A stretch of DNA of 64,000 bases. It comes from Branchiostoma floridae (taxonomy: Eukaryota > Chordata > Leptocardii > Amphioxiformes > Branchiostomatidae). The DNA is taken from the NCBI RefSeq assembly GCF_000003815.2, contig NC_049997.1, forward strand, positions 9,325,060 through 9,389,059, read 5' to 3'. The notes beneath the pieces are model-generated. The model was not told the origin of the DNA. It was given only the letters and a program-made list of their open reading frames with translations, and made no database searches. The position numbers and the translations under genes are program-made. Of this stretch, positions 23,319 to 34,155 are shown piece by piece; position 1 is the stretch's first letter, and each line of letters begins with the position of its first letter.

Positions 23319-24581
23319 CACTCAGCACAAAAAGTTTGGAATATCAACTTTGGTATATCATATTTCCATTATTTATGCATCAATTTCAATGTATTATATA
23401 TCAATAGAAAGCTTGTGTGATTTCCTTACCAATGGTATCAAACTCATTGTCATTGTTAACTCATGGAACATACACTAGGCCTGCTAACGTGAGTGGGTCA
23501 CGAAAAAAAGTGCCCAAATTCCCCCGTTTCTGTTCAAAACTGTATCGTCCGGTTCAACCTTTGTTATGGCCGCGGGTGACAATGATTCAATCAATCCTTT
23601 TATCACCTAAAGTTTGGTATACAGAACATCCAAGTTTCTTTTTAGCATATCTGAGTAGAGTATTTTATGAGTGTAAATTCATGGAACGAGGACTAGGCCC
23701 GCTTACGTACAGGGGGTCCTAAAGATGAAGTGCCAAATTTACCCTACTAAAATCAATCACTCCATTCTGCTCATTTTCTTCCGTCAGTATTGACTTGTGA
23801 ATGAAGGCATGTTGAATAAACAGGACATGTCAATCAAAGCTACTATTACTCTTTATTCAAGCAAAAAAACTGAATCATGTCAAGAGGTGATCAATCGAGT
23901 GCTAGCCATAAGCCGTAGGAAGGCTATTCCACCCTAAGACTGTGCTCCAGCATCCAATGGTCCTTGCTCTGTGTGGACTGGTGTTGTACTCTTGCAGAAC
24001 GGCATTTGGTCCAATATTGAAGAGGTAGAATGTTGCTATTGGATGAAGGATGGTGTCCCTATATGTCACCACATTAATTTGCCTAGAATGATGACGAGTC
24101 TTGTTTACCCTAAGGTGGTTATACCGCCCCACACCATGACGCTGCCTCCACCACCAAATGCCGAAAGTTACTCTTGCCTTGTCAGCGTGCGGTTCTCCTT
24201 GCCGCATCCACGCTTTGATTCTGCCATCCAACTATCGAAAGGGCAGATGAAGTCTACTCAAGTGTACTAAAACCTTGTATGTTCTGTATACAAAATGTGA
24301 GGTGAAAAGAGGATTGATTGAACCAGTGACACACGCGCCAATATCAACAGGACGATGCAGTGTTGAACAGAAGTAAGGGAATTTGGGCACTTTTTTTCGT
24401 GACCCACCCACGTAAGCAGGCCTTGTGCTCGTTTCATGTGTTTACAATAATAATAAGTTTGATACCATAGGAAAGAAAATCACACAAGCTTTCTATTGAT
24501 ATATAATACATTGAAATTGATGCATAAATAACGGAAATATGATATACCAAAGTTGATATTCCAAACTTTTTGTGCCGAGTG
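23319..24581 (-). mobile_element. Degenerate Tc1-like transposon, 1263 bp
   Basis: Ends CACTCAGCACAAAAAGTTTG and inverse CAAACTTTTTGTGCCGAGTG, flanked by TA on both sides. The arms stay inversely similar for about 310 bp (23319-23635 against 24270-24581), unusually long for this superfamily. An extra partial copy of arm sequence (CATGGAACGAGGACTAGGCC) sits at 23682-23701. The interior encodes broken transposase on the minus strand. Confidence 0.9.
23902..24240 (-). pseudogene. Tc1/mariner transposase fragment
   Basis: One frame reads GGGSVMVWGGITT (24124-24162), the next NVVTYRDTIL then FNIGPNAVLQEYN and SPHRARTI, the core of the Tc1 DDE domain. A frame shift separates the two. The catalytic Asp of the usual DNARPH motif is replaced (EYNTSPH), so the copy is inactive. 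Confidence 0.85.
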
Positions 24582-24710
24582 TAGTTACTCTTCTAGCTTT
24601 TCAAACGGTGCGTGTGCCGGGGGAGTTAGGTTGATTGACGTTACAGGGTCTGGGGAAAGAGAATCAGCGACACTCCTGTCCCATTAGCCCGGCTGATGAA
24701 CGACTTTACC

Positions 24711-25335
24711 GCCCCGCCAGCGTGTTAGGGAGAACATTAGATCACCTCAAAGGCGGGGGGGGCTTTGAAATGCCCAAATTTGCTACTGCATCCAGATACG
24801 ATTAAGGACCAGATCTCATACACCATGCGATCGCAAACTCAAGACAAAAACTTGGAACAGTCCGCCAGCGTGTTAGGGAAAACATTAGATCACCTCAAAG
24901 GCGGGGGACGCTTTGAAATGCCCAAATTTTGCCACTGCGTCTAGATACGATTAAGGACCAGATCGCATGCATCATGAGATCACAAACTCAGGGCAAAAGC
25001 TTGGAATAGTCCGCCAGCGTGTTAGGGAGAACATTAGATCGCCTCAAAGGCGGGGACGCTTTGAAATGCCCATTCACACTGGTAAAATTTGCCTCTGCAT
25101 CTAGATACGATTAAGGACCAGATCGTATACATCGTGAGATCGCAAACTCAAACTTGGTACGGTCCACCAGCGTGTTAGGGAAAACATTAGATCACCTCAA
25201 AGGCGGAGGACGCTTTGAAATGTTCGTTCACACCAGTAAGATTTGCCACTGTATCTAGATACGATTAAGAACCAAAACACATAATACATTCATCGTGCGA
25301 TCGCAAACTCATGGCAGCATTTTTGGAATAGTCGT
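24711..25335. repeat. Satellite, four units of about 150 bp
   Basis: CGCCAGCGTGTTAGGGA (or CACCAGCG) begins at 24715, 24863, 25012 and 25165. Units share AACATTAGATC.CCTCAAAGG, CTTTGAAATG, TAGATACGATTAAG and GATCGCAAACTCA. Confidence 0.92.
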
Positions 25336-26637
25336 GCAAATGTCCTACAATATTGAAGCTGTTATTGTTCTGGAGATCACCAGTGATGTTCTTCTATATG
25401 GGGACTATATGGACGAGCGCTAGCAAGTATAGGAAGATCATGTAAAACTTATTTACTTATCAGCTTTGCAAAGACGCATCTGCTCTGTGGGATATAACAA
25501 CGCAAGAATACAGGGTGTCTTTTATGTCTTTTATTTCTTTCATCGCTAGTACATATTTGACATTTTATGTATTATCATTAAGTATTATCTAGCATACATT
25601 CTAGAGGCGTGTAGCATATTTCACAGGGGAACAAAACCCAATTAACTTCGGAATCTTAGCATCGTTGATGTATTACTCGATCATGGAATAGATACTGTTC
25701 CTTTCAATAGAAAGGACCATGGTTTATAATCTTCTTACAGTGTTTCTACATTGCACCTTAATGCATTGAGATTTCAACAACCGATCTGTTTTCAGGTTCA
25801 CTACGAGCGTTAGTGCTATATTGACTTGAGGAATTATTGCCGCTCTAACTTATCTCTACCATAGCCATACCGTTCGCGGGATCTAACTATTACCTCGCTT
25901 ATCAACAAAAACTGTTGGAAGAAGATTCATACTAAGTATAAGTTTTAAGTATACGGGCTATAAAATATCGGCATATAAAGATACACTTTATAGTCATACA
26001 ATTGGAAGTAAAATGCTATGAGTTTCCAGATTGTATCAAATGATGCGATATAAAAAGTTACAATAAACCATAAAGTTACATTAAACGGCGGTTTTAAGCT
26101 TCCAGGCACGAACTCTCCTAGCCACATAACCCCCTACTTGTGCTGTAGATCTTTCATTAACAAAACGCTGCCAGCCTGGAAAGTTATTACCCTGTTTAAT
26201 GACACCTAATTACAGTAATGACGATGATATAGTGCGGATGATATTGTCCCACTGCGCACGTTCATGCTCTGTCTGCCGCGACCTTATTTGATAGTTCTTA
26301 TGTTCTCAATGACAGCAGGGTCCGTATATATGTACACTCTCTGGCATTTTTATAAACCTCTGGCACCAACTTTTACAGTAGAGGCTGCGATTGCTCTGCG
26401 ACTACACTGCGACTACACTGCGACTCCACTGCGATATCTAAACGACCAAAGATTTGACAGATAGCTCAACAAATTCCATAGGTAAAGAACGTCATACGTT
26501 TTGTGTGTTGAGCTGTCTTGTACATTATTCTTCTTGTCTTGCATCATCTTTCGATTATGAAATAAAGTGTTACTCAAATCCAATTTTGGTCACTGTACGG
26601 TTGCTCAGAGATCTCCATCAAGAGGACAGGAAGCCTT
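25336..26637. other. Gene-free stretch with a short tandem
   Basis: GCGACTACACT repeats about three times at 26397-26430 (12-bp period). Otherwise unrecognised AT-rich DNA. Confidence 0.45.
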
Positions 26638-26949
26638 AAGGTGCGTTCACATTACACCTGCGTATGATTTCAAGTCCGTATGAGGTCTGTATGGAAGTTT
26701 TAGCCTTTACCAGGCTCCACAGGTTGCTGGAAAAATGATAGAAATTTGACAAACATAGACAAATAAGATGCCAGACGAGTTTGCTGGGTCGCAAATCATA
26801 CTCTTCGGCCAGCTAAATCCTATGGCATCAATATTTATCAAATTTCTACTATTTTTACAGTGACATGTGGAGACTGGTAGAGACTATGAACTCCATACGG
26901 ACCTTACACGGACTTGAATATACACACCTAGTACCTGTGAGCCCACCTT
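26638..26949. mobile_element. MITE related to the 2.3-kb element, interrupted at its centre
   Basis: Left AAGGTGCGTTCACA ... TTTCAAGTCCGTATGAGGTC ... TATGGAAGTTT; the minus reading of the right end gives AAGGTGGGCTCACAGG ... ATTCAAGTCCGTGTAAGGTC ... TATGGAGTTCA. The arms are about 60 bp and meet exactly where another MITE is inserted. Confidence 0.8.
26701..26886. mobile_element. MITE, TAGYCTCYACCAGRC family (copy C), nested
   Basis: TAGCCTTTACCAGGCTCCAC at the left, GTGGAGACTGGTAGAGACTA at the right, with inner arms continuing through AAAAATGATAGAAATTTGA. It lies at the centre of the 26638-26949 palindrome, with no 9-bp direct duplication at its edges. Confidence 0.8.
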
Positions 26950-29151
26950 CACAGAGGGCTTCAATCAACATCAGTCAACCGTAGTGAAGATTACGGCGGT
27001 CCGTTCGAATTTGATGCTATGTTATTGTAGCTTATTACGTTCTGAATCATCATCGTTATTCCATCCACGGCTAGCCCTGCTGTTACCCGCGGTGTATGAC
27101 GCTCAGGTGCACCTATAACTAAGCTCGTTGTGCGTAGCTATAGGGTTAGGCCATGGAAACATAATGTTGTGTTTCCTGTTTCCCTACCTACCTTAGAAAA
27201 AACTGCCGATCCTGGACTTTTTTGGTTGGCAGTGGAGTCACATAGCTTCCACTTAGAATTTTTATTCAGCCTGCATCCTATTGATGTAACACACTGCTTG
27301 TCCCATCTAATGAAGGATGAATGTATCTCTCAAATTAAGATCAAAGTTTGACATTGAAAGACAAGTATCCTCATGCATCTCAGTTTACTTTGTTCAGCTG
27401 TATTGTAATGTCTCACTAGAATTTTAGCCAACCTAGAAAAAAAGATAATCTCTACCTATCGACCCTAATATTTTTTTTTTTAATTTCAGGACTGAAACGG
27501 GAAACAGAACATATTTTATCCTAGGCCTTACTAATTAGTGTGAGGGCGGCCGGGGTGTCCATATGTGTGTCGCGATAGGGAGTGGAAGAGAACACCAGTT
27601 TTATGACTAACATCAATCAAGTCACTATCAGAACCTCCATGTCGACTCTTCCAGCCGTTCGAAGCATAAAGAACGTTGACCTTTGGTCGCCATGGTATTT
27701 TCGAATGTTCATTAATCAAGGTCATTGACCTACTCCCGCGCTTCCAAATACGGCAATTATGCAAATAAGCATAATCATTTCCCATGCGTAACCGATGAGA
27801 CCAACAGAGTGTAAGGGATATACATGGAACGCCTACATTTCAAACCTTCGTTCTTTTAATTTCTGTAATCTGATTATTTTTATTTTCTAATATATTTGAT
27901 AGGTTCTGTTGAACTTTTTCAGGGCCATTGACCTTAATATGATTTTTATTATTCCGTAAAAATGTTGTGTTCTTGTTTTATATGTTGAAATGACCTCTGC
28001 GTAGACAGATTGACCTTGGGGCACTCTGCCCTTATTTCCCGATGCAAATGTAATTAAACCTCGAGCGGAACGTTATTATGGTTTGATTAGAGCTTCATTT
28101 GTTTTACAGATCGTTGGGCAAAATATGCCGAGCATTGCAAACGGATCATAATACAATAATGGGATACATTATATGACTATTACAATCGTTGATATACAAC
28201 CTTTGACAGCAGAATCGCTCCAAAGTTGTAAATACTAGTAACATATAATACAGCCTATACGTGGTTTCCTACCTCAGTTTGCATTCTGTGTGTGCGTTGT
28301 TGTATGGAAAGGATCGGATGTGCAAAGTTTCAATAGAACAACCAATGTATGCCTTCTAAACTATATTCGTGTACAACAAAACAATAACAAGATTACGAAT
28401 TTTGTATGTTAATGGTAATTACCACACGGTATGTTAACCGTTAAGATTGATAACCCATATTAGCACATCAAGGTAAAGTACTCGTATTCGACAGCAGTAC
28501 TCCATTTTCAATAATGAATTGAAATGAAAGAAACACCTTTATTGCACGTTTATGCTCTTACAAGCTTATTAGTACAGGTCATAGTGACAAATCAGAAGTA
28601 CAATTACAGTGATATAAGGATGTGGCATCTTGCTACATGTACAGCTACAGTGAGTAATTCATACTACTCATTTGCATTTGCATATGGTATTTCGAGTCAG
28701 TCGAATATTTTCTTTAAGTTCGTTTTTTGTGTTGGTAATTACATTTACTGAATGCAGCTATAGGACTTCCCAGACTATAGATGCAGAACCCAGCGACTGA
28801 TGATGAATTACAGTTCAACGTTTTCCAGGTACATGTATACAAATAACTGTCCTTGAAAAGAAGATCAGTAAGAATATAAATGTCTTCACACGAAAGTGCT
28901 TCTAGCTCGGAGCACCTCTTCTGAAAGCTTGGCAAAGCACATCACGTACATGGCACTAAAGCTTATCACGTCTGAACACGTCGGAAACCAGGAGATGCAT
29001 ACGGCGTTCTGATCGCTAACGTCAGACCTCAGGCTTCTCAGATATGTACAACTCTTCACAAGACCCCACTGGGTAACTCAAGACCTCTCGCCAGTCTACA
29101 TGGTCGGTTTCCAACGATTTTCCATTGCTCTACGAAGGCCGATTTTTTTGC
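26950..29151. other. Gene-free stretch
   Basis: 28524-28560 has CACCTTTATTGCACG, resembling the reverse complement of a LINE tail (GCAATAAAG), so 28520-28940 may be a decayed minus-strand LINE end. No other feature recognised. Confidence 0.35.
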
Positions 29152-29277
29152 AACATGGCACAATTTATTCCGCCACATGACACAAGTTATTTCTTATAAT
29201 TAACATGGCACAAGTTGTTTCGCCACATGGCAGAAGTTTTTTCGCCACATATGCATGTCACGAGAAATTTGGCCACA
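29152..29277. repeat. Diverged minisatellite, about 22-bp unit
   Basis: CACATGGCACAAGTTGTTTCGC-like units repeat about five times (split motifs CACATGGCA and AAGTTGTTTCG), with one unit interrupted by an AT-rich insert. Confidence 0.7.
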
Positions 29278-29289
29278 CAACAATAGACA

Positions 29290-30253
29290 CTTTTTTTTAC
29301 TTGACTTTGACTTTATTGACGATGAGACAAGTCATTACAGATAATCTTTATTGACACGACAAAAGTACAGCGACTTTCGTAAGGTCTACATGTATAACAA
29401 CTACTTACAGTACAACTAAACACATATATATGGATATCTATAGGTATGGATACATCAACATAAAGGGTCTAGTATGTCATTTACACTATTGGTTCTACGG
29501 TATAAACAATCGTGGATATATTTGCCTACTTGTACACAATGTGGATTATCGCTTCCCAGAATGTACTTGAATTTATCTATCGAACAGAGAGTAGCAAAGT
29601 CTTTAGAGGAAGTGGAAAGTAATGTGAACAGCTCTGTGCGTTTATCATCATATCGAGAACATTCCATAACGAAGTGACGTTCGTCTTCGATCTCATTTGG
29701 GCAGAATGGACAAAACCTCTGGTCACGGGGAATTTTAGAATATCTTCCGGCTTCTATATTTAGTTTGTGACTACAGATTCTTATCTTTGTAATTGCTCTA
29801 CGAAGTTCGAAATTGTGTACATTCAAAAGATACTTCTTTTGTCCGTATCTTTCCTTTAGCGTAGAATAAATGGAAAGTTTTGAGTTATTCTGGATAGAAG
29901 AATGCCATTCTTGAATGTATATATCCTGTAAACGGAGTCGTAATTGGTCGATTAGCGTATTAACATGATACAACCTCGGGTTTGTCCATACATACCCAAA
30001 ACCATTATAGTTGAGAATGTCAGTTACGTGATTTGTCCAATCGTATTCACCGGAAAGTACAACATCATATGCTTCACGTAGTAAAGAATCTTCGGGTAAG
30101 TTTGCTAGACGGTGCCAGTATTTGATTAATTGTATCTCAGCGTTGATCGAAATAGGAAATGATCCTAACTCACCACGGATGCCGTCATTTGATGATTTTG
30201 CATGTACTCCAAGTAAAAATTTTGGAAATTCCATGTCAATGGTATCAAATTCT
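29290..30253 (-). mobile_element. LINE 3' portion, ORF2 C-terminus plus 3' UTR
   Basis: A minus frame open from the gap to a TAG at 29455 reads ISINAEIQLIKYWHRLANLP, LRRAITKIRICSHKLNI and DQRFCPFC..EIEDERHFVMEC, the zinc knuckle C-x2-C-x8-H-x4-C at 29659-29712 typical of LINE ORF2 C-termini. The frame is intact over at least 260 codons, so the insertion is young or the ORF recently active. The 3' UTR to about 29290 holds two AATAAAG motifs. The 5' part is lost in the gap. Confidence 0.88.
29455..30253 (-). CDS. Non-LTR retrotransposon ORF2, C-terminal part (5' end in gap)
   Basis: No stop interrupts the frame between the gap and the terminal TAG. The region would follow the reverse transcriptase domain. 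The final FKYILGSDNP..VQVGKYIHDC block is homologous to FKYIMTCDNP..ADIGKYIKEG of the four-jointed intron 3 LINE, showing that the two families are related. Not a host gene. Confidence 0.8.
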
Positions 30254-30353
30254 NNNNNNNNNNNNNNNNNNNNNNNNNNNNNNNNNNNNNNNNNNNNNNN
30301 NNNNNNNNNNNNNNNNNNNNNNNNNNNNNNNNNNNNNNNNNNNNNNNNNNNNN
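30254..30353. other. Assembly gap (100 N)
   Basis: Placeholder gap lying exactly between the LINE coding sequence and a MITE end. Confidence 0.99.
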
Positions 30354-30505
30354 GTCTCTACCAGACTCCGGCTCGCTGGAAAACCGTAGAAATGGAACAA
30401 ATAGAGGAGTTAGCCGGCCAGAGGAGTGTAGCCGGCTAGGGAACAGTACGCGACATGTCCCCTGGCCGGCTACACTCCTCTCGAGCCGGAGTCTGGTAGA
30501 GACTA
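30354..30505. mobile_element. MITE, TAGYCTCYACCAGRC family (copy D)
   Basis: GTCTCTACCAGACTCCGGCT at the gap edge and the exact complement AGCCGGAGTCTGGTAGAGAC at 30484-30503, with an inner palindrome TAGCCGGC / GCCGGCTA around AGGAGTG. The first bases may be hidden in the gap. Confidence 0.85.
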
Positions 30506-30966
30506 ACAAACGTCTGCGATACACACATCATGTACGCACATCTGCGCGGCAACTGCTTCCAGCTGATAAAACGTCTTGTCCTGTGAGCAAGACCGCCTAA
30601 AGAACTAACGGTTCAGATCCTGCGGGGTCTTGCTTGAGAAAGTGTTTATAAACTCTATGCTGGTGTATGGTTCCAGCGTCTTGTTATCAGCAATCATACA
30701 GCGACCAAAAAGACGGGCCTGGAGACAACTCTCCATCTTCATGTCTACCTTGCCCCCCCCCCCTCCCACGACCCCCAACAACGACCAGGAGGTGATTGAT
30801 AATTCTATGATGCAAAGATATAAAACTATGATTTAAAAACACAACAAAACATAAAGAAAAGACAGTGAACTTTGTTCAGTGATTTGTCATATCTTAGGTC
30901 GCTCAGCAGTCACGGTCACACATGTAGCCACTAGTGGTGAAGGACGTACAAAACGGTAAATAGAAC
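30506..30966. other. Gene-free stretch
   Basis: Contains a C-run (30752-30766). GAGCAAGACC and GGTCTTGCTT form a small hairpin at about 30587-30647; no tRNA fold fits. Confidence 0.45.
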
Positions 30967-31075
30967 ACTCCAAGCAGATGTTCGTCTCCAGATATCCGGG
31001 CAAAATAGAAAGCTCGACAAAAACGGATAAAAAACACGTCAAAAACAACCAGAGACGAACCTCTGCTTGGAGAGT
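30967..31075. mobile_element. Short MITE with CTCCAAGCAGA ends
   Basis: ACTCCAAGCAGATGTTCGTC at the left; the right end read on the minus strand is ACTCTCCAAGCAGAGGTTCG. The end 11-mer occurs seven times in the window. Confidence 0.7.
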
Positions 31076-32834
31076 AGACAAATAAAACCTTCGAAAACAA
31101 GACGGAACCACCGTGACTTGAAGATTAAAGAAAGTGTTCCTTTCCTAATGCCGATCTTAAGACAAGTGCTAACAGACCAAATGCGTCGTCCGCGTGGGAA
31201 TGCTTCTGGCACTTTGAAGTTTCTTGGTAAAAAGAGGAGGATTCTAACGGCTTAGAGCTGTACCGAACAGAGCCACGCTAACAAAGCTAAACAAACCGAA
31301 CGGGGTGCTAACAACAACAGTCCTGATCCACACTTAACGGGGAGGGATAGACAGGCGAGGAGTGGGGATCAGACTGGTGAAGTATAGGCGTCTGTACGAT
31401 AACGTGTCTGGTGTAGACTGTCGTCTTACAGTCTTATAGGAGAGGCATTTGTTACTGAGAGAAAGACCAAAAAAGTCCATTTGAAGTCTGCATGATAATT
31501 GACAACACGGACACTGAAATTTGCACTGATAACTTTTCTTGAAAAGAGATGTGCGAAAGAACAAACATGTAGGACGATACAATGATATGTTACAACGATA
31601 CAACATCGTTGGACACCATGTCTAAGACATATATGTAGTACAACCATTTTCGTGCATGTATGTACACTTTACTAAATTCTTATAATGTATTTCTTTAACT
31701 ATGAATTAATCGTATGAATCAACAGGTACGCCTCTGTCAAAAGAAGTTCTATTCATTTTTATTTGCCTTGGGAACAGACGATGGCAATGTGGCATTACGC
31801 TTAAGTTAGTAAATTACGTTAACACATGTGCCACATACAAGTACATAAAGAAGGTACAGGTAGTATTTTACGTCCCCGGCCGAAGTTCGAAGTTGGTCCT
31901 TCATTTGTTAAAGAAAGCACAAGCATTCACAAGACAGCATCACAAATCAGTCTTCTTTATTACCAATATATCACACAGCCAAGAAATTGCCTCTCATGCG
32001 TTCAGCCAACTTTATTTTTCACTTGTTGCATTTAGCTGTGAAGCTAAGTGGGTACCTTTCACACTGCCTATGCTGGCAAGAATTCCCTGAGAGGCTGCCA
32101 TTTTGTTTCATCGCTTTCTGGTCGCCGTCGGCGGCAATTTGTCTACACGGGCCAACACACCGGGGAACGGGCGCCATTTTGTTTATCTCGTCCGCCATCT
32201 TGCCATATGTCCGACAGACGGTATGTGTTGGAATTAAACATAACATAAGGCCTAGAAAAATAATTGTTGTGTTCTCGATGACGGTCCGGAAAAATGAGGT
32301 AAATGATTCTACTCGCGTCTCTTTTTTTTAATTTCTACCGAAGTGATCAAAAAGTACCCTTTAACAATGTATAACCGAAATGCATCACATGTAATTTCAG
32401 CATCATATTCTAATCATACAGATATATATGGCGCAAGTAGATAGAATCTCATATAGCAACATGTTAGAAAACGATTCGACAATAATTTCATCACTATGAT
32501 TTCAGATCCAAAATTTCATTTCCATTGCCAGCAGGATTTTGCCAGAGTCGGTCGCGTAACCAGGAACATAAGATTTTTTCCTAGGCCCAAATCCCGCACT
32601 TGTTAAATACTTAGGCACACCTTGGCGTCGTATAACGACAATTGCAGTAACTGGGGTGAGACTGTACCGAGGGGGAGACCGTGGATACGGCAAACACTCG
32701 TGTTGAGCCGCCCTGACTGAGGAGCACACACGGCAAATTAAAACTGGCAGGTGGTGGAGAAACGGCTTCTGCTGGGACAATAACAAGTGGGTCCAATTTA
32801 CCGTAAATCATGGTAAAGAAGCAGAATCATCATA
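31076..32834. other. Gene-free stretch
   Basis: 32090-32215 holds three GCCATnTTG motifs within about 110 bp (see findings). No exon recognised. Confidence 0.4.
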
Positions 32835-32993
32835 CAGTAGAAGCCAGTTAATTGCACAATGGATAACTGCACGCTTATGTTGATTGCACGGAATCCCAAA
32901 GTCCCGTATGTAGTGATGCGGTCCAGCTGAATAGCTTTGTTGCACCATCCGGATAACTGGAAAATGGGGAGTGCAATTAAACGGCTTCTACTG
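32835..32993. mobile_element. Pogo/Tigger-type MITE, TA target
   Basis: CAGTAGAAGCC.GTTAATTGCA at the left and the inverse TTAAACGGCTTCTACTG at the right, flanked by TA at 32833-32834 and 32994-32995. CAGT termini and TA duplication fit the pogo group. A second copy is at 54520-54695. Confidence 0.85.
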
Positions 32994-32995
32994 TA

Positions 32996-33879
32996 TGTAC
33001 CACAGCCCGTATTAGATATTGTAAGGTTTGCCTAGTCTCACTAAAGAAATGAAAATAACATTGTCGGATTTTCTAAAATGTAAAACTGAATACAAAGTGA
33101 AAGACTGTGTATCTTGCTTGCAATGATTTGAGTGCAGTTACAGCATTATTGAGTCACACCGGAAGTTTGTCCTTACTTATTTTCAATGTCAGAAAATGTG
33201 GTGATCTTTGTTGAGTGCACGGGTGACTTTTACAGCCTCCCGTCTCATGGATGATAAAGTTCTTAGATACACGACCAAAAGGAATTCATCTGCCAGTCCT
33301 TACTCATAGCAATAATGGCTGGCTCTACCGAAGAAGTTCAATGGAGCAAAATTACTATATAAACGTTGGTAGGTGCATCCCTCTTAGTTGTGTGTTAACG
33401 AAATGTATCATCCATTAGTTTATTGAACTATTCACAGAGCTTCCCCGTCCTATTTCCTTGAGTGCCAGCACTCATACATTTATTTGCACACGTCTTTTGA
33501 AGAGCTCCTGTTTGAAATATGCTTCTGTCACTTCCAGTGTTTAAGGGCATCAGTCTGTGCCTTAGTGACGCCTTGGGTGCATCGATATTACCACTAACAG
33601 TTCCCCCTTCATTAAACACATGTCTGCGAGCAGTGCCTACAGGACAATCTGCCTTCCCGGGCTCTTCATCAACATGTGTGGGCGTGATGGACCTATGGGG
33701 ACTTCCTCAGGACCCCCTACGTGCTCGTTACAGGTGCGGGGAGAGAATATTGGAAGAAAGGTTCACGGAAAGGTGATTGCTTCGTCTTTGAAGTCATTTC
33801 TGCTTTCATTCTCTCCTATATTCAGGACACGGTACTTTTGCGTTGGTTCGGAACATAATGGAATACATCAGTACGGTAA
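32996..33879. other. Gene-free stretch, nothing recognised
   Basis: Frames at 33428-33780 on both strands look fairly GC-rich but match no family and have no convincing splice sites. Confidence 0.4.
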
Positions 33880-34155
33880 GAAGACCTCCTAGCCACATTT
33901 GAAAAGTGGTACGGCCACATGTGTCACGGTCATCAGCACTAGCCAAAACTATCGTACACGGAACCCTGCTAGGAGGGAGAAAGAGGGGTAGGCAACGGAA
34001 AATATGGGAGGTTGATATCACAGAATGGACAAACATGACATAAAGTGAAGCATTATTAAAGAAGGGCGGAGAAAACTGGCCATGGTTGTCCTAACCTTCT
34101 GTGGTGCCCTAACGGTCAAAAAGTTAGACTAAGGGATATACGAGATGAGATGAAT
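33880..34155 (+). pseudogene. Decayed LINE ORF2 C-terminus
   Basis: 33930-34043 reads SSALAKTIVHGTLLGGRKRG, then RQRKIWEVDITEWTNMT and a stop, the GR.RGRQRK.WE..I.EWT signature at the end of many LINE reverse transcriptases. KWYGHM lies just upstream but one frame off, so the copy is broken. The sequence ends near ATGAGATGA repeats, a plausible LINE tail. Confidence 0.85.

Noticed and set aside
30590-30650. GGTTCAGATCC string resembling a tRNA B box
   Set aside because: No matching A box, acceptor stem or cloverleaf; only a 10-bp hairpin. No convincing tRNA found anywhere in the window.
33428-33892. GC-rich overlapping frames on both strands
   Set aside because: No domain, no consistent splice sites; the adjacent recognisable coding sequence (33930 on) is a decayed LINE, so this could be its upstream debris.
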